This document shows, in pieces, positions 32,544 to 41,454 of a DNA stretch of 64,000 nucleotides. Under the pieces are notes generated by a model. The model saw nothing but the letters and a program-made list of their open reading frames with translations, ran no database searches and was not told the origin of the DNA. The stretch lies in contig DASXNK010000148.1 of NCBI GenBank assembly GCA_036495095.1, forward strand, positions 1 to 64,000, read 5' to 3'. Each line of letters starts with the position of its first letter. Within the stretch, counting starts at the first letter, position 1. Both the position numbers and the translations under genes were made by a program. Source of the stretch: Candidatus Dormiibacterota bacterium (GTDB taxonomy: Bacteria; Chloroflexota; Dormibacteria; Aeolococcales; Aeolococcaceae).

Positions 32544-33203
32544 GTGGGCCAGGCCCTCACCTCCCTCGTCGACCACGTCGGCGTCCTCGCCTACGTGATC
32601 GTCCTGCTCGGCGTCGGCATCGAGTCGATGGGGGTGCCGGTGCCCGGGGAGACGGTGCTGATCGCCGGCGCCCTGCTGGCGGCGCGGGGCAACCTCGACC
32701 CGGCGCTGGTGGCCGCCTGCGCCTGCTTCGGAGCGGTGGCCGGCGACAACATCGGCTACCTCGTGGGCCGGCGCTGGGGGCAGCGCCTCGCCCGCGTGCC
32801 CGGGGTGCGGCGCATCTACGACGAGCGGCGGATCGCCGTGGCCCAGGCCTTCTTCCAGCGCTGGGGGGTGCTCGCCGTCTTCCTCGGCCGCTTCGTCGCC
32901 CTGTTGCGGATCTTCGCGGGCCCGCTGGCGGGCATGAACGGGATGCCCTGGCCGCGCTTCTTCGTCGCCAACCTGCTCGGCGGCGCCCTCTGGGTGGGCG
33001 CGGTGATGGCCGCGGTGCTGCTGGTCGGCGATCGCGCCGTCACCCTGGTCACCCGCTCCGGCTACATCGGCCTCGGCGTGGTGGTGGTCCTCGGCGCCGG
33101 CGCCTGGTGGTGGCACCGGCGCCGGAGGCGCCACGATCGGGAGGAGGGCGAGCGCCTGCTGCTCGAGCAGGCCCGCCGGGCCTCGGGCCCGGGCGGGAGC
33201 TGA
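32544..33203 (+). CDS. DedA-family membrane protein
   Basis: 219 residues. GIESMGVPVPGETVLIAGALLA and the GDNIGYLVGRRWG segment are the DedA/SNARE-associated signature, and FLGRFVALLRIFAGPLAGMNGM carries the conserved Arg pair. About five hydrophobic segments are followed by an Arg-rich cytosolic tail. DedA proteins are linked to lipid-carrier recycling and proton-motive-force maintenance. The GTG start lies 27 nt after the htpX-like gene, so the two may be co-transcribed. Confidence 0.9.
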   Translation: MGQALTSLVDHVGVLAYVIVLLGVGIESMGVPVPGETVLIAGALLAARGNLDPALVAACACFGAVAGDNIGYLVGRRWGQRLARVPGVRRIYDERRIAVAQAFFQRWGVLAVFLGRFVALLRIFAGPLAGMNGMPWPRFFVANLLGGALWVGAVMAAVLLVGDRAVTLVTRSGYIGLGVVVVLGAGAWWWHRRRRRHDREEGERLLLEQARRASGPGGS

Positions 33204-33216
33204 GCCCGACGAGGGG

Positions 33217-33504
33217 CTAGCGGCGGCGGCGGGGGCGTGCGCCCCCGCCACGGCGGCGCTGCGGAGGGCCGCCCTCGGTGTCGTTGACCAGCGGACCCTC
33301 GCCCGCGGGGGCGATGCCGTCACCCTGGACGAAGACCTTCCGCGCGCCCACGTCGACGAGGTAGGCGAGCGTGGTGGCCCCGCTGCCGCCCGGGTCGGGC
33401 ATCAGCGACACGTCCGAGATCACCCCCGTTCGGCGGCTGCCGCCGTACGGGAAGCTGACCCTGGTTCCGATGGAAAGAGAGGACGCGGGGAGATCCCCGC
33501 TCAT
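33217..33504 (-). CDS. Small basic protein coupled to a zinc-ribbon gene
   Basis: 95 residues, unrecognised. The first ~70 residues look like a small beta-barrel (IGTRVSFPYGGSRRTGVISDV, then AYLVDVGARKVFVQGDGI). The tail is a run of Arg and Gly (QRRRGGGARPRRRR) likely to bind nucleic acid. Its ATG overlaps the TGA of the upstream zinc-ribbon gene (ATGA), so the two are co-translated and probably work together. Confidence 0.6.
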   Translation of the reverse strand: MSGDLPASSLSIGTRVSFPYGGSRRTGVISDVSLMPDPGGSGATTLAYLVDVGARKVFVQGDGIAPAGEGPLVNDTEGGPPQRRRGGGARPRRRR

Positions 33505-33827
33505 CGAACTCCGGCCCGGAAGCATTCACTGCAGTACACGGGGCGGTCGCCGCGCGGGACGAAGGGCACCCGGGCGACGCCGCCACAGGACGCGCAGGTC
33601 ACCTCGTGCATCTCGCGGGGGGCGCGGTCGCCGCGGGGGCCGTCGCCGAAGCCATTGCCGGCGCCACCACCACCGTTCATTCCCGCGGCCTTGCGGGCGG
33701 CGCGGCACGAGGAGCACCGCGAGGGGGCGTTGACCAACCCGCGAGAGGCGAAGAACTCCTGCTCACCGGCGGTCCAGATGAAATCCATGCCGCACTCGCG
33801 GCAGCGAAGGGTTTGGTCGACCGACAC
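33501..33827 (-). CDS. Zinc-ribbon domain protein (zf-trcl-like)
   Basis: 108 residues from GTG 33827. LRCRECGMDFIWTAGEQEFFASRGL with CSSCRAARK is the probable zinc-binding domain found in many small bacterial proteins, sometimes called zf-trcl. A Gly/Arg-rich linker leads to a second ribbon (VTCASCGGVARVPFVPRGDRPVYCSECF) related to CxxC-type ribbons. GGAGG lies about 10 nt upstream. Function is unknown; with its Arg-rich partner, an RNA-related role is possible. Confidence 0.75.
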   Translation of the reverse strand: MSVDQTLRCRECGMDFIWTAGEQEFFASRGLVNAPSRCSSCRAARKAAGMNGGGGAGNGFGDGPRGDRAPREMHEVTCASCGGVARVPFVPRGDRPVYCSECFRAGVR

Positions 33828-33997
33828 GCGCCTAGATCCTCCATCGGCGCGTAGCGGCGCCAGGGCTTTGAGACACAAAGACAATACACCCTGCCGGGGA
33901 CGACTGCTAGCATCGTCACACAACCCTGGACAGGAGCGGGCCGAACGGCGCACAGGGCGTCGCGGTGGCCGCCGGTGGGGGATGGGAGACACCTGCC

Positions 33998-35185
33998 ATG
34001 CGCACTCCGCGACGCAACCTCTTCACCTCGGAGTCGGTCACCGAGGGACACCCGGACAAGATCGCCGACCAGATCTCCGACGCCGTCCTCGACGCCGTCC
34101 TCTCCAAGGATCCGCTCGGACGTGTCGCCTGCGAGACGGCCCTGACCACCGGCACCGCCCTGGTCTTCGGCGAGATCACCACCGACTGCTACGTCGACAT
34201 CGCCCGGGTGGTGCGCCAGACCATCCGGGAGGTCGGCTACACCCGCGCCAAGTACGGCTTCGACTACGAGACCTGCGGGGTGCTGGTCTGCATCGACGAG
34301 CAGTCGCCGGACATCGCTCAGGGGGTGAATGTCGGCGGCGCCGGCGACCAGGGGATGATGTTCGGGTTCGCCTGCGACGAGACCCCCGAGCTGATGCCCG
34401 CCCCGATCCAGCTCGCCCACCAGCTGGCCCGCCGGCTCAGCGAGGTGCGCCGGTCGGGGACCCTGCGCTGGGCACGGCCCGACGGCAAGACCCAGGTGAC
34501 CGTCCAGTACGACGACGCCGGCCGGCCGCGCCGGGTCGACACCGTGCTGGTGAGCGTGCAGCACTCCGAGGACGTCAGCAACGAGCAGATCTTCGCCGAC
34601 GTCCAGGAGCATGTGGTCACGCCGGTGATCCCCGCGGCCTGGCTGGACGGCGACACCAAGCGCTACGTCAACCCCACCGGGCGCTTCGTCGTCGGCGGCC
34701 CGCAGGGCGACGCCGGGCTGACCGGCCGCAAGATCATCGTCGACACCTACGGGGGCTACGCTCGCCACGGCGGCGGCGCCTTCAGCGGCAAGGATCCGAC
34801 AAAGGTCGACCGCAGCGCCGCCTATGGCGCCCGCCACGTCGCCAAGAACGTGGTCGCCGCCGGGCTCGCCGCGAGGTGCGAGATCCAGCTCGCCTACGCG
34901 ATCGGCGTGGTGAAGCCGGTCTCCGTGCGGATCGAGACCTTCGGCACCGAGCGGGTGCCGGTCGACCAGATCGCCGCCCTCGTCGAGGAGCACTTCGACC
35001 TCTCGCCGATCGGGATCATCAGCGAGCTCCAGCTCCGCCGTCCCATCTACCGGCAGGTCGCCGCGTTCGGCCACTTCGGTCGCAGCGACCTCGACCTCCC
35101 CTGGGAGCGGACGGATCACGCCGCCGACCTCGCCGAGGCGGCGGGCACCGAGCCCCTGGTGACCGGCGTGCTGGCGGCGGTCTGA
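33998..35185 (+). CDS. metK: S-adenosylmethionine synthetase
   Basis: 395 residues making SAM from ATP and methionine. All three domains are recognisable: [20 protein letters not shown] (ATP and Mg), [15 protein letters not shown] (signature 1) and [22 protein letters not shown] (signature 2, active-site Lys and Arg). The last region is [20 protein letters not shown]. The length is typical. ATG 33998 is used. I looked for a SAM riboswitch in the 170-nt leader and did not find one. manC starts 4 nt downstream of the stop, an unexpected operon partner. Confidence 0.97.
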   Translation: MRTPRRNLFTSESVTEGHPDKIADQISDAVLDAVLSKDPLGRVACETALTTGTALVFGEITTDCYVDIARVVRQTIREVGYTRAKYGFDYETCGVLVCIDEQSPDIAQGVNVGGAGDQGMMFGFACDETPELMPAPIQLAHQLARRLSEVRRSGTLRWARPDGKTQVTVQYDDAGRPRRVDTVLVSVQHSEDVSNEQIFADVQEHVVTPVIPAAWLDGDTKRYVNPTGRFVVGGPQGDAGLTGRKIIVDTYGGYARHGGGAFSGKDPTKVDRSAAYGARHVAKNVVAAGLAARCEIQLAYAIGVVKPVSVRIETFGTERVPVDQIAALVEEHFDLSPIGIISELQLRRPIYRQVAAFGHFGRSDLDLPWERTDHAADLAEAAGTEPLVTGVLAAV

Positions 35186-35189
35186 CCTG

Positions 35190-36323
35190 GTGCTCCACGT
35201 CCTCGTCCTCGCCGGGGGGAGCGGGTCCCGGCTGTGGCCGCTGAGCCGTGGGGCGCTCCCCAAGCACCTGCTGCCCCTCGGCCCGGGGGGCACCTCGCTG
35301 CTGCGCGCCACCGTCGAGCGGCTGCTGCCGCTCGGCGCCGAGGTGCGCGTCGTCACCGTCGCCGACCAGGCCGACGCCTGCCTGAGGGACCTGGAGGGAA
35401 CCGGGCTCGACCGCCGCTCGCTGGTGGCCGAGCCCGCCCCCCGGGGCACCGGGCCCGCCCTCGGCCTCGCCGTGCGCGAGGTCGCCGCGGCCGACCCCGA
35501 GGCGGTGATCTGCTCGGTCCATGCCGACCACCACGTCGGCGACGACGCCGCCTACCGAGAGGCGGTGTGGGAGGCGGCGGGCTGGGCGGCGGCCACCGAC
35601 GGCCTCGCCACCGTCGGCCTGGTGCCCCAGTTCGCCGCCACCGGCTTCGGCTACGTCGAGGTCGGCGAGATCCACCCCGCGTCGAGCTGGCGGCCGCCGG
35701 TGTCGCCGCCGCCCGGCCTCGGCGCCGCGCCCACCCTGCCCGCGAGCGTCGCGGTGGGCTTCGCCGAGAAGCCGTCGCTCGCCGCCGCCGAGGCCTTCAT
35801 CGCGGGCGGCCGGCACCTCTGGAACCTGGGGCTCTTCGCCTGGTCGGCGGCCGCCTTCCAGCGCGAGCTCCGCGCCGCCGCCCCCGAGGTCGACGCCGCC
35901 CTCGCCGAGGTGGCGGCGCTGCGCGCGGCGGGGAGGGATGCGGCGGCGGCGGAGCGCTACCGCGCCATCCCGGCGGCCGCGGTCGAGCCCCTGGTGCTCG
36001 AGCGCGGCGCCCGGCTCAGCGTCGTCGCCGCCGCGTTCCCGTGGTCCGACCTCGGCTCCTGGCGCGACCTGCTCGACGCCCGCCGGCTGGCGGGGGAGGG
36101 GGATGCGGCGGGGAACGTGCTCGCCGGCGACGCTCTGGTGGTGGGCTCCCGTGGGTGCCTGGTCGAGGCCCGGGGCGGCCGCACCGTGGCCCTGGTCGGG
36201 GTCGACGACCTGGTCGTGGTCGACACCGGCGACGCCGTGCTGGTGGTGCCGGCGCAGCAGGCCCAGGCGGTGCGGGAGATCGTCGACCTGCTCCGCGGCG
36301 AGGGGCGGACCGAGCTCCTCTAG
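35190..36323 (+). CDS. manC: Mannose-1-phosphate guanylyltransferase (no cupin domain)
   Basis: 377 residues that join GTP and mannose-1-phosphate to GDP-mannose. The nucleotide-binding start VLAGGSGSRLWPLSRGALPKHLLPL, the middle VHADHHVGDD metal/sugar loop, GFGYVEVG, FAEKP and WNLGLFAW are all present, followed by the left-handed helix region. The C-terminal mannose-6-phosphate isomerase cupin that many bacterial ManC proteins carry is absent; a stand-alone cupin gene of that type lies 3 kb away. The start overlaps nothing but is only 4 nt after metK. Confidence 0.92.
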   Translation: MLHVLVLAGGSGSRLWPLSRGALPKHLLPLGPGGTSLLRATVERLLPLGAEVRVVTVADQADACLRDLEGTGLDRRSLVAEPAPRGTGPALGLAVREVAAADPEAVICSVHADHHVGDDAAYREAVWEAAGWAAATDGLATVGLVPQFAATGFGYVEVGEIHPASSWRPPVSPPPGLGAAPTLPASVAVGFAEKPSLAAAEAFIAGGRHLWNLGLFAWSAAAFQRELRAAAPEVDAALAEVAALRAAGRDAAAAERYRAIPAAAVEPLVLERGARLSVVAAAFPWSDLGSWRDLLDARRLAGEGDAAGNVLAGDALVVGSRGCLVEARGGRTVALVGVDDLVVVDTGDAVLVVPAQQAQAVREIVDLLRGEGRTELL

Positions 36324-37288
36324 CTCTCGCCGAGCAGGCTGCCCGCGGCGACGGCCGCACCGAGGGCGCCGGCGAGGTCTCCGAGCCCCGCGGCGCGGAC
36401 GCTCACCGCCCCGGTGACGAAGAGGTGGGGCTGCATCGCCGCGGCGACGCGGGAGACGAAGGGCTCGCCGAGCCGGCTGCCCAGGCCGCCGCCGATCACC
36501 ACCGCCTCGACGTCGATCGCGTTCACGACCGACGCGATCCCCGCTCCGGCGGCGGCGACGGCGTCGTCGATGAGGTCCTGGGCGAGGTCGTCGCCGGCGG
36601 CGAGCGCCCGGGCGAACACCCCGGAGGTGAGGTGGTCGATGCCGCGCCCCTCCATGATCCGGAAGAGCTCGGTGCTCCGGCCCTCGGCCACCAGCTTGCG
36701 GGCGCGGCGCTCCATCGAGGCCCGCCCCGCGTAGGCCTCGAGGCAGCCGCGCCGGCCGCAGCCGCAGCGCCGCCCGCCGGGGTGGACGCAGACGTGGCCG
36801 ACCTCGCCGCTGGCGCCGTGGGGGCCGCTGCGCAGCTCGCCGCCGAGCACCAGCGCCCCGCCCACCCCGGTGCCGAACCACACCCCGAGCACGTCGGTGA
36901 GCCCCCGGGCGGCGCCGAGCCGGAGCTCGCCCAGCATCCCCGCGTGGACGTCGTTGTCGACGCTCACCCGGGCGCCGGTGCGCCGCTCCAGCTCGGCGCC
37001 GAGCGGGTAGGGGTCGATCCAGCCGGCCAGGTTGGGGCTGCGCGCCACCACCCCGGTGTCCTTGTCGATGGTTCCCGGCGCCCCCACTCCGAGGGCGGCG
37101 AGGCCGTCCACGCCGGCGTCCTTCCGGGCCTGGTCGAGCAGGGTGCAGAGGGTCTCGACCACGGCCGGCGGTCCGCCGGTGGGCGGGGTGGGGCCGCGGC
37201 TCTGCCCCAGCACCTCGAGGTCGAGGGAGGTGACCACCACCTGGATCTTGGTGCCGCCGACGTCGACCCCCGCGAGCACCCGGGTCAT
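36320..37288 (-). CDS. ROK-family sugar kinase (glucokinase-like)
   Basis: 322 residues. The ATP motif GVDVGGTKIQVVV opens the protein. LGVGAPGTIDKDTGVV and the catalytic Asp in VSVDNDVHAG follow, with GTGVGGALVL and the ROK zinc site GHVCVHPGGRRCGCGRRGC (His plus three Cys). It is a kinase rather than a repressor because no HTH precedes it. Glucose is the commonest substrate, but mannose or N-acetylmannosamine cannot be excluded in this sugar-nucleotide neighbourhood. Its ATG overlaps the stop of the upstream lipoprotein gene; its stop overlaps that of convergent manC. Confidence 0.92.
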   Translation of the reverse strand: MTRVLAGVDVGGTKIQVVVTSLDLEVLGQSRGPTPPTGGPPAVVETLCTLLDQARKDAGVDGLAALGVGAPGTIDKDTGVVARSPNLAGWIDPYPLGAELERRTGARVSVDNDVHAGMLGELRLGAARGLTDVLGVWFGTGVGGALVLGGELRSGPHGASGEVGHVCVHPGGRRCGCGRRGCLEAYAGRASMERRARKLVAEGRSTELFRIMEGRGIDHLTSGVFARALAAGDDLAQDLIDDAVAAAGAGIASVVNAIDVEAVVIGGGLGSRLGEPFVSRVAAAMQPHLFVTGAVSVRAAGLGDLAGALGAAVAAGSLLGES

Positions 37289-37743
37289 GGGCCCGGGCTC
37301 GCCGTGGCGGAGGGCGCGGCGACGGTGTGGACCTCCAGGGTGACCGCGGCGATGGTCCCGGTGGGGGTGGGGCCGGTCAGCTGGACGGTGGTGTCGGCGC
37401 CCGGCGGGACGTCGACGGCGGAGCCGCTGGCATCGCCGAGCAGCCGGCCCCCGGAGTCGAAGAGGCTGGCCCGCACCACCACCAGCCGCGGGGTGGCCGC
37501 GCTGGAGCGCAGCCGGACGTCGACCACGAGCAGCCGGGCGGCGTCGAGGCGGAAGCTCACCCCGCCGGGAGGGATGCCGATGTCCGGGTCGCCGGTCTGG
37601 GTCACCACCACCCCGGGCGCGGCCAGGGGGGGCCGGGTGGTGGCCTGGTCGACCACCGCCGGGTCGCCGCAGGCGGCGAGCAGCAGGCCGCCGGCGAGCG
37701 GGGCGAGCAGGTGACGCCAGGTTCGCACCCGGCGAGTATGCAC
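37285..37743 (-). CDS. Putative lipoprotein
   Basis: About 152 residues from GTG 37743 (GTG 37728 is possible). The lipobox LLAACGDP follows a basic start and hydrophobic stretch, so the Cys should be lipidated and the protein anchored outside the membrane. The rest is a single beta-rich domain (VSFRLDAARLLVVDVRLRSS, then VVVRASLFDSGGRLLGD) resembling small FxLYD/DUF-type domains. Function unknown. Its stop overlaps the start of the ROK kinase (ATGA). Confidence 0.7.
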   Translation of the reverse strand: MHTRRVRTWRHLLAPLAGGLLLAACGDPAVVDQATTRPPLAAPGVVVTQTGDPDIGIPPGGVSFRLDAARLLVVDVRLRSSAATPRLVVVRASLFDSGGRLLGDASGSAVDVPPGADTTVQLTGPTPTGTIAAVTLEVHTVAAPSATASPGP

Positions 37744-37812
37744 ACCCAGGGGGCCCTGCCCTGATGGTGCCCCGGCACCGTCGCAGCCGGGTGGCGTGAC
37801 GGAGGCCACGGG

Positions 37813-37818
37813 TACAAT
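37813..37818 (+). promoter_or_regulatory. -10 box for a leaderless phosphohexomutase mRNA
   Basis: TACAAT ends 7 nt before GTG 37826. No consensus -35 is seen at 16-18 nt. The same spacing recurs at several other genes in the window. Confidence 0.5.
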
Positions 37819-37825
37819 GCCGCCC

Positions 37826-39280
37826 GTGACCGCGACGCCCATCCGTTTCGGTACCGACGGCTGGCGCGCCGTGGTCGCGGACGACTTCACCTACGAGAAC
37901 GTCCGGTCGGTCGCGCAGGCGGTCGCCTGGTACCTGGCCGGCGACCCCCGCCCGGTGGTGGTGGGGCACGACACCCGCTACTGCGCCGAGCTCTTCGCCC
38001 AGGAGGTGGCGCGCGTCCTCGCCGCCAACGGCCGGTCGGTGCTGCTCCTCGACGGCCCCGCCCCCACCCAGGTCTCGTCCTGGACGGTGGTCGGCCGCGG
38101 CGCCGCCGGCGGCGTGGTGGTCACCGCGAGCCACAACCCCCCGGAGTTCAACGGCCTCAAGTACAAGCCCGACTACGGCGGCTCGGCCTCGCCCGAGGTG
38201 GTCGTCGAGCTCGAGCGGCTCAGCGCCCGCGCCCAGGCCGAGGGGGTGACCGCGATGCCCTTCGCCGAGGCGCTGGCCGCGGGCACGGTGCGGTACCTCG
38301 ACCCGCTTCCGGAGTACACCGCGCAGATCGGCCGCATGATCGACCTGGCGCGGCTGCGCGACGCCGGCCTGACCATCCTCCACGAGGCGATGTACGGCGC
38401 CGGCGCCGGCTACGTCGCCCGGCTGCTCGCCGGGGGCCGCACCCGTGTCGACGAGCTCCACGCCGAGCGCAACCCGGGCTTCGGGGGCATGCACCCCGAG
38501 CCGATCGAGCAGTGGATGCCGGAGGCGATGGCCCGGATGCGCGGCGGCGGCTACGACCTGGGCATCGCCAACGACGGCGACGCCGACCGGGTCGGCATCA
38601 TCGACGAGCGCGGGGTCTTCGTGAACCAGCTCCAGGTGATGGGGCTGCTGACCATGTACCTGCTGGAGAAGCGGGGAATGCGCGGCGACCTGGTGCGCTC
38701 GCTGACCACCACCGGCATGGTCGACCGGCTCGGCGAGCTCTTCGGGGTGCCGGTCCACGAGCTGCAGGTCGGCTTCAAGTACATCGGCCCGAGGATGACC
38801 GAGACCGACGCGCTGATCGGCGGCGAGGAGTCCGGGGGCTTCGGCTTCCGCGGGCACCTGCCCGAGCGCGACGGCATCCTCGCCGGGCTGACGGTGGCGA
38901 TGGCGGTGGTCGACTACGGCATGCCGCTCTCCAGGATCCTGGCCCACCTCGAGGAGCTGGTGGGTCCCCACGCCTACGCCCGCCACGACATCGCGATGGC
39001 GCGCGACGGCTACCAGGAGCGCAAGCAGGAGATGTACGAGCGGGTGGCCGGGAACCCCCCGACCGAGCTGGCCGGCGAGGCGGTGGTGCGCAGCCGCTCC
39101 GACGACGGCTTCAAGTTCTACCTCGCCGACGGCTCCTGGACGCTGGTGCGCTTCAGCGGTACCGAGCCGCTGATCCGCGTCTACAGCGAGGCGCCCACCG
39201 CCGAGCGCGTGCAGCAGCTGCTGGCGGCCCTCGAACGCTTCCTCGGCATCCCGGTGCCGGCCGAGGCGGTGGCACAGTGA
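37826..39280 (+). CDS. Phosphoglucomutase / phosphomannomutase
   Basis: About 484 residues of the alpha-D-phosphohexomutase family. FGTDGWRAVVADDF begins domain 1. The phosphoserine loop is VVTASHNPPEFNGLK, the Mg loop is ANDGDADRVGI, the sugar loop is GGEESGGFGF, and the phosphate-binding loop is RFSGTEPLIRVY. With manC and the cupin gene, interconversion of mannose-6-P and mannose-1-P is the likely task; glucose phosphates are equally possible. Start GTG 37826 follows a TACAAT box by 7 nt; ATG 37817 overlaps that box. It heads a three-gene run with GTGA overlaps. Confidence 0.92.
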   Translation: MTATPIRFGTDGWRAVVADDFTYENVRSVAQAVAWYLAGDPRPVVVGHDTRYCAELFAQEVARVLAANGRSVLLLDGPAPTQVSSWTVVGRGAAGGVVVTASHNPPEFNGLKYKPDYGGSASPEVVVELERLSARAQAEGVTAMPFAEALAAGTVRYLDPLPEYTAQIGRMIDLARLRDAGLTILHEAMYGAGAGYVARLLAGGRTRVDELHAERNPGFGGMHPEPIEQWMPEAMARMRGGGYDLGIANDGDADRVGIIDERGVFVNQLQVMGLLTMYLLEKRGMRGDLVRSLTTTGMVDRLGELFGVPVHELQVGFKYIGPRMTETDALIGGEESGGFGFRGHLPERDGILAGLTVAMAVVDYGMPLSRILAHLEELVGPHAYARHDIAMARDGYQERKQEMYERVAGNPPTELAGEAVVRSRSDDGFKFYLADGSWTLVRFSGTEPLIRVYSEAPTAERVQQLLAALERFLGIPVPAEAVAQ

Positions 39281-39672
39281 GCGGGCTCGGGGCGAGCCCG
39301 GTGAGCGCGTCCGGCGCCGGCCGGGTCGACAAGCCCTGGGGATACGAGCTCCGCTGGGCGATCACCGACCGCTACCTCGGCAAGGTGATCCACGTCGACG
39401 CCGGGCAGAAGCTGAGCCTGCAGTACCACGTGCAGAAGGACGAGGCCATCCTCGTGCTTCGCGGCGACCTCGATCTCGTCCTCGAGGACGACGAGGGCGA
39501 GCTCGTCACCCATCGCATGGGCGAGGGCATGAGCGCGCGGGTCCGTCCCGGGCGCCGCCACCGCTTCGTGGCCGTCACCGACGTCGACCTCGTCGAGGTC
39601 TCCTCGCCCGAGATCGACGACGTGGTCCGGCTCTCCGACGACTACGGCCGGGCGGGCACCCGCGAGGCGTGA
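39277..39672 (+). CDS. Stand-alone mannose-6-phosphate isomerase-type cupin
   Basis: 131 residues. The segment KPWGYELRWAITDRYLGKVIHVDAGQKLSLQYH, an RPGRRHRF loop and the closing VEVSSPEIDDVVRLSDDYGR match the C-terminal isomerase domain of bifunctional ManC/AlgA proteins. Metal ligands can be placed at the His in SLQYH, the Glu six residues on and the His in RRHRF. It may interconvert fructose-6-P and mannose-6-P. Translation is coupled to the mutase gene through a GTGA overlap. Confidence 0.85.
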   Translation: MSGLGASPVSASGAGRVDKPWGYELRWAITDRYLGKVIHVDAGQKLSLQYHVQKDEAILVLRGDLDLVLEDDEGELVTHRMGEGMSARVRPGRRHRFVAVTDVDLVEVSSPEIDDVVRLSDDYGRAGTREA

Positions 39673-40652
39673 GCCCGCTGCCGCGTCCGGGCGCTTTCGC
39701 ACGGGCCTCCGTGGAGCTCAGGGGACCGGCGCCGGGCGTCCCCGTGGAGGTGCCCGAGCCGGGCGCCGCGACCGTCGAGGCCGAGCCCGCCGCCGCCGAG
39801 CCGCCGGCGTCGCCCGCCCGCACCGGCCACGCCTTCTACGCCGACGAGGCGCGGAGGGCGCTGGGGATCGTCCGGGAGATCCGTGCGGTCACCGTCGCCC
39901 GGGTGCCGGCGCCCCTCTTCCACGGCGTGGTGGGAGCGGCGGTGGCGCTCACCGCGGTGCTGGTCCGGCCCCAGGCCACCGGCTGGGTGGTCAGCCTCGG
40001 CCTCGACGCCGCGCTGGTGGTGCTCACCGCCCTGGCGATCATCCACTACGACCTCGTGCTCTGCCCCGAGGAGACCCGCCCCGGGCCGGACACCTTCATC
40101 CTCCCGGTGGCCGCGGTGATCTCGCTCGGGGTCTCTCTGGCGGGGAGCGGAGACCTCCGCATCAACGCGCTCGCGGTGCTCATCGGCACCGCGGTGATCG
40201 CCGGCGCGCCCCACCTCGCCGCGATGCGGGCCGCCGGCCTGGTGACCCCGGCGGCCCGCCAGCTGCGCGAGGTCGCGGCGGTGCTGGTGTGCGTGCCCGC
40301 CGTGCTCGCCGGCGCGAGCCCCGGGCTCTCCTGGTGGGTGCGCGGCGCCGTCGTCCTGCTCGGCACCACGGCCACCGCCTACGACGCGGTGCGCGCCGAC
40401 GGCGTGCCCTGGCGGCGCACCGCCCTGGCGGCGCTGGCGGTGGGGGTGATCACCGCCGTCACCGCCGCGATCGCCGGTGGCCTCTTCGGCCAGGCGGCCA
40501 CCGCCGTCTCCCTGCTGCTGCTCTGGTACGGGCTGCGCGGCCTGCTCGGCGGCGCCTCCGCGGGACGGCTGGGGCGCGCGCCCCTGCTCGAGTACGGCTT
40601 CTTCATCGTGCTCGCCGGCCTGGTCTTCGGAGTGGCCGCCGCCGGCCGGTAG
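39669..40652 (+). CDS. Polytopic membrane protein of unknown function
   Basis: 327 residues, GTG start overlapping the cupin stop (GTGA). An Ala/Pro-rich cytosolic N-terminus of ~65 residues contains HAFYADEARRALGIVREIRAV. Eight or so hydrophobic segments follow, resembling DUF5656-type proteins, with a Pro-Glu-Glu-Thr-Arg-Pro loop near residue 140. No catalytic motif is seen. Its place after GDP-mannose genes suggests cell-envelope glycan work, but this is context only. Confidence 0.7.
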   Translation: MSPLPRPGAFARASVELRGPAPGVPVEVPEPGAATVEAEPAAAEPPASPARTGHAFYADEARRALGIVREIRAVTVARVPAPLFHGVVGAAVALTAVLVRPQATGWVVSLGLDAALVVLTALAIIHYDLVLCPEETRPGPDTFILPVAAVISLGVSLAGSGDLRINALAVLIGTAVIAGAPHLAAMRAAGLVTPAARQLREVAAVLVCVPAVLAGASPGLSWWVRGAVVLLGTTATAYDAVRADGVPWRRTALAALAVGVITAVTAAIAGGLFGQAATAVSLLLLWYGLRGLLGGASAGRLGRAPLLEYGFFIVLAGLVFGVAAAGR

Positions 40653-40707
40653 CGCGGCCGGGCGAGTGTGGGGTTCGTGGCGTCGGGGACGTCCTGCGAC
40701 GCGTCGC

Positions 40708-40732
40708 GAACAAATCTTTACCGAGAGGCGTC
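40708..40732 (+). promoter_or_regulatory. Possible ECF-type promoter of the sigma gene
   Basis: GAAC (40708-40711) and CGTC (40729-40732) are 17 nt apart, the arrangement of many ECF sigma promoters, 54 nt before the sigma start. An autoregulated promoter is suggested, but both motifs are short and GC-rich sequence makes CGTC common. Confidence 0.3.
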
Positions 40733-40785
40733 GGGGCCTTCATGGGGTGGGACGCACGATTTCTTGCGGCCCCCCCAAGAGAAGG

Positions 40786-41376
40786 ATGCGTCAAAAAGTG
40801 GTCTCCGACACCCTCACCGAACTCGACGATCAGGCCCTGGTCGATGCCTTCCGAGGTGGTGTCGTCTGGGCCTTCGAGGAGCTCTATCGCCGTCACCGCC
40901 CGCTGGTGGTGCGCCGGCTGACCCGCCTGTGTGGGAACGAGGCGGTCGCGGAGGAGCTCGCTCAGGAGACGTTCCTTCGCGCCGCCCAGCGCATCGGCAC
41001 CGAGGGTGACCTGAAGTTCCGAGCCTGGGTGCTGCGGATCGGCACCAACCTCGCCATCGACCACATCCGCGCCCTCCGCCGCCAGCCGGCGCAGTCGATC
41101 GACGACATGCTCCACGTGAAGCCCGCCGCCGGCACCGTCTCGGTGATCGACACCGAGCAGCACGTCGAGCAGCGCGAGGACGCCCGCTTCGTCGTCTCGG
41201 TTCTCGACCGGCTCAATCCGCGCCACCGGCAGGTGCTGGTGCTGCGCGAGATCGAGGGTCTCGACTACCGCTCGATCGCCGACCGCCTCGGGGTGTCCTG
41301 CTCGGCGATCGAGACCCTGCTGTTCCGCGCCCGCGGACGCTTCCGCGAGGAGTACGCGAAGGCGATGGTCGCCTGA
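40786..41376 (+). CDS. ECF-type RNA polymerase sigma factor
   Basis: 196 residues. Region 2 covers about residues 15-85 (AFEELYRRHRPLVVRRLTRLCGN; ELAQETFLRAAQRI; FRAWVLRIGTNLAIDHIRAL). Region 4 covers about residues 130-190 (LDRLNPRHRQVLVLREIEGLDYRSIADRLGVSCSAIETLLFRAR). No anti-sigma factor gene follows; only a 34-residue membrane peptide lies downstream in the same direction. AGAGAAGG abuts ATG 40786; GTG 40798 would have better spacing from it. Confidence 0.92.
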   Translation: MRQKVVSDTLTELDDQALVDAFRGGVVWAFEELYRRHRPLVVRRLTRLCGNEAVAEELAQETFLRAAQRIGTEGDLKFRAWVLRIGTNLAIDHIRALRRQPAQSIDDMLHVKPAAGTVSVIDTEQHVEQREDARFVVSVLDRLNPRHRQVLVLREIEGLDYRSIADRLGVSCSAIETLLFRARGRFREEYAKAMVA

Positions 41377-41454
41377 CCGGAGACGGTCCCTGCGGCGAGG
41401 CTGACAGCCAAGCTGTAGACTTTCGACCCCGCGGGGATTCATGGAGGAACGTAC

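Noticed and set aside
33828-33997. SAM riboswitch before metK
   Set aside because: No conserved core, nested stems or anti-terminator of the known SAM classes could be found in this leader.
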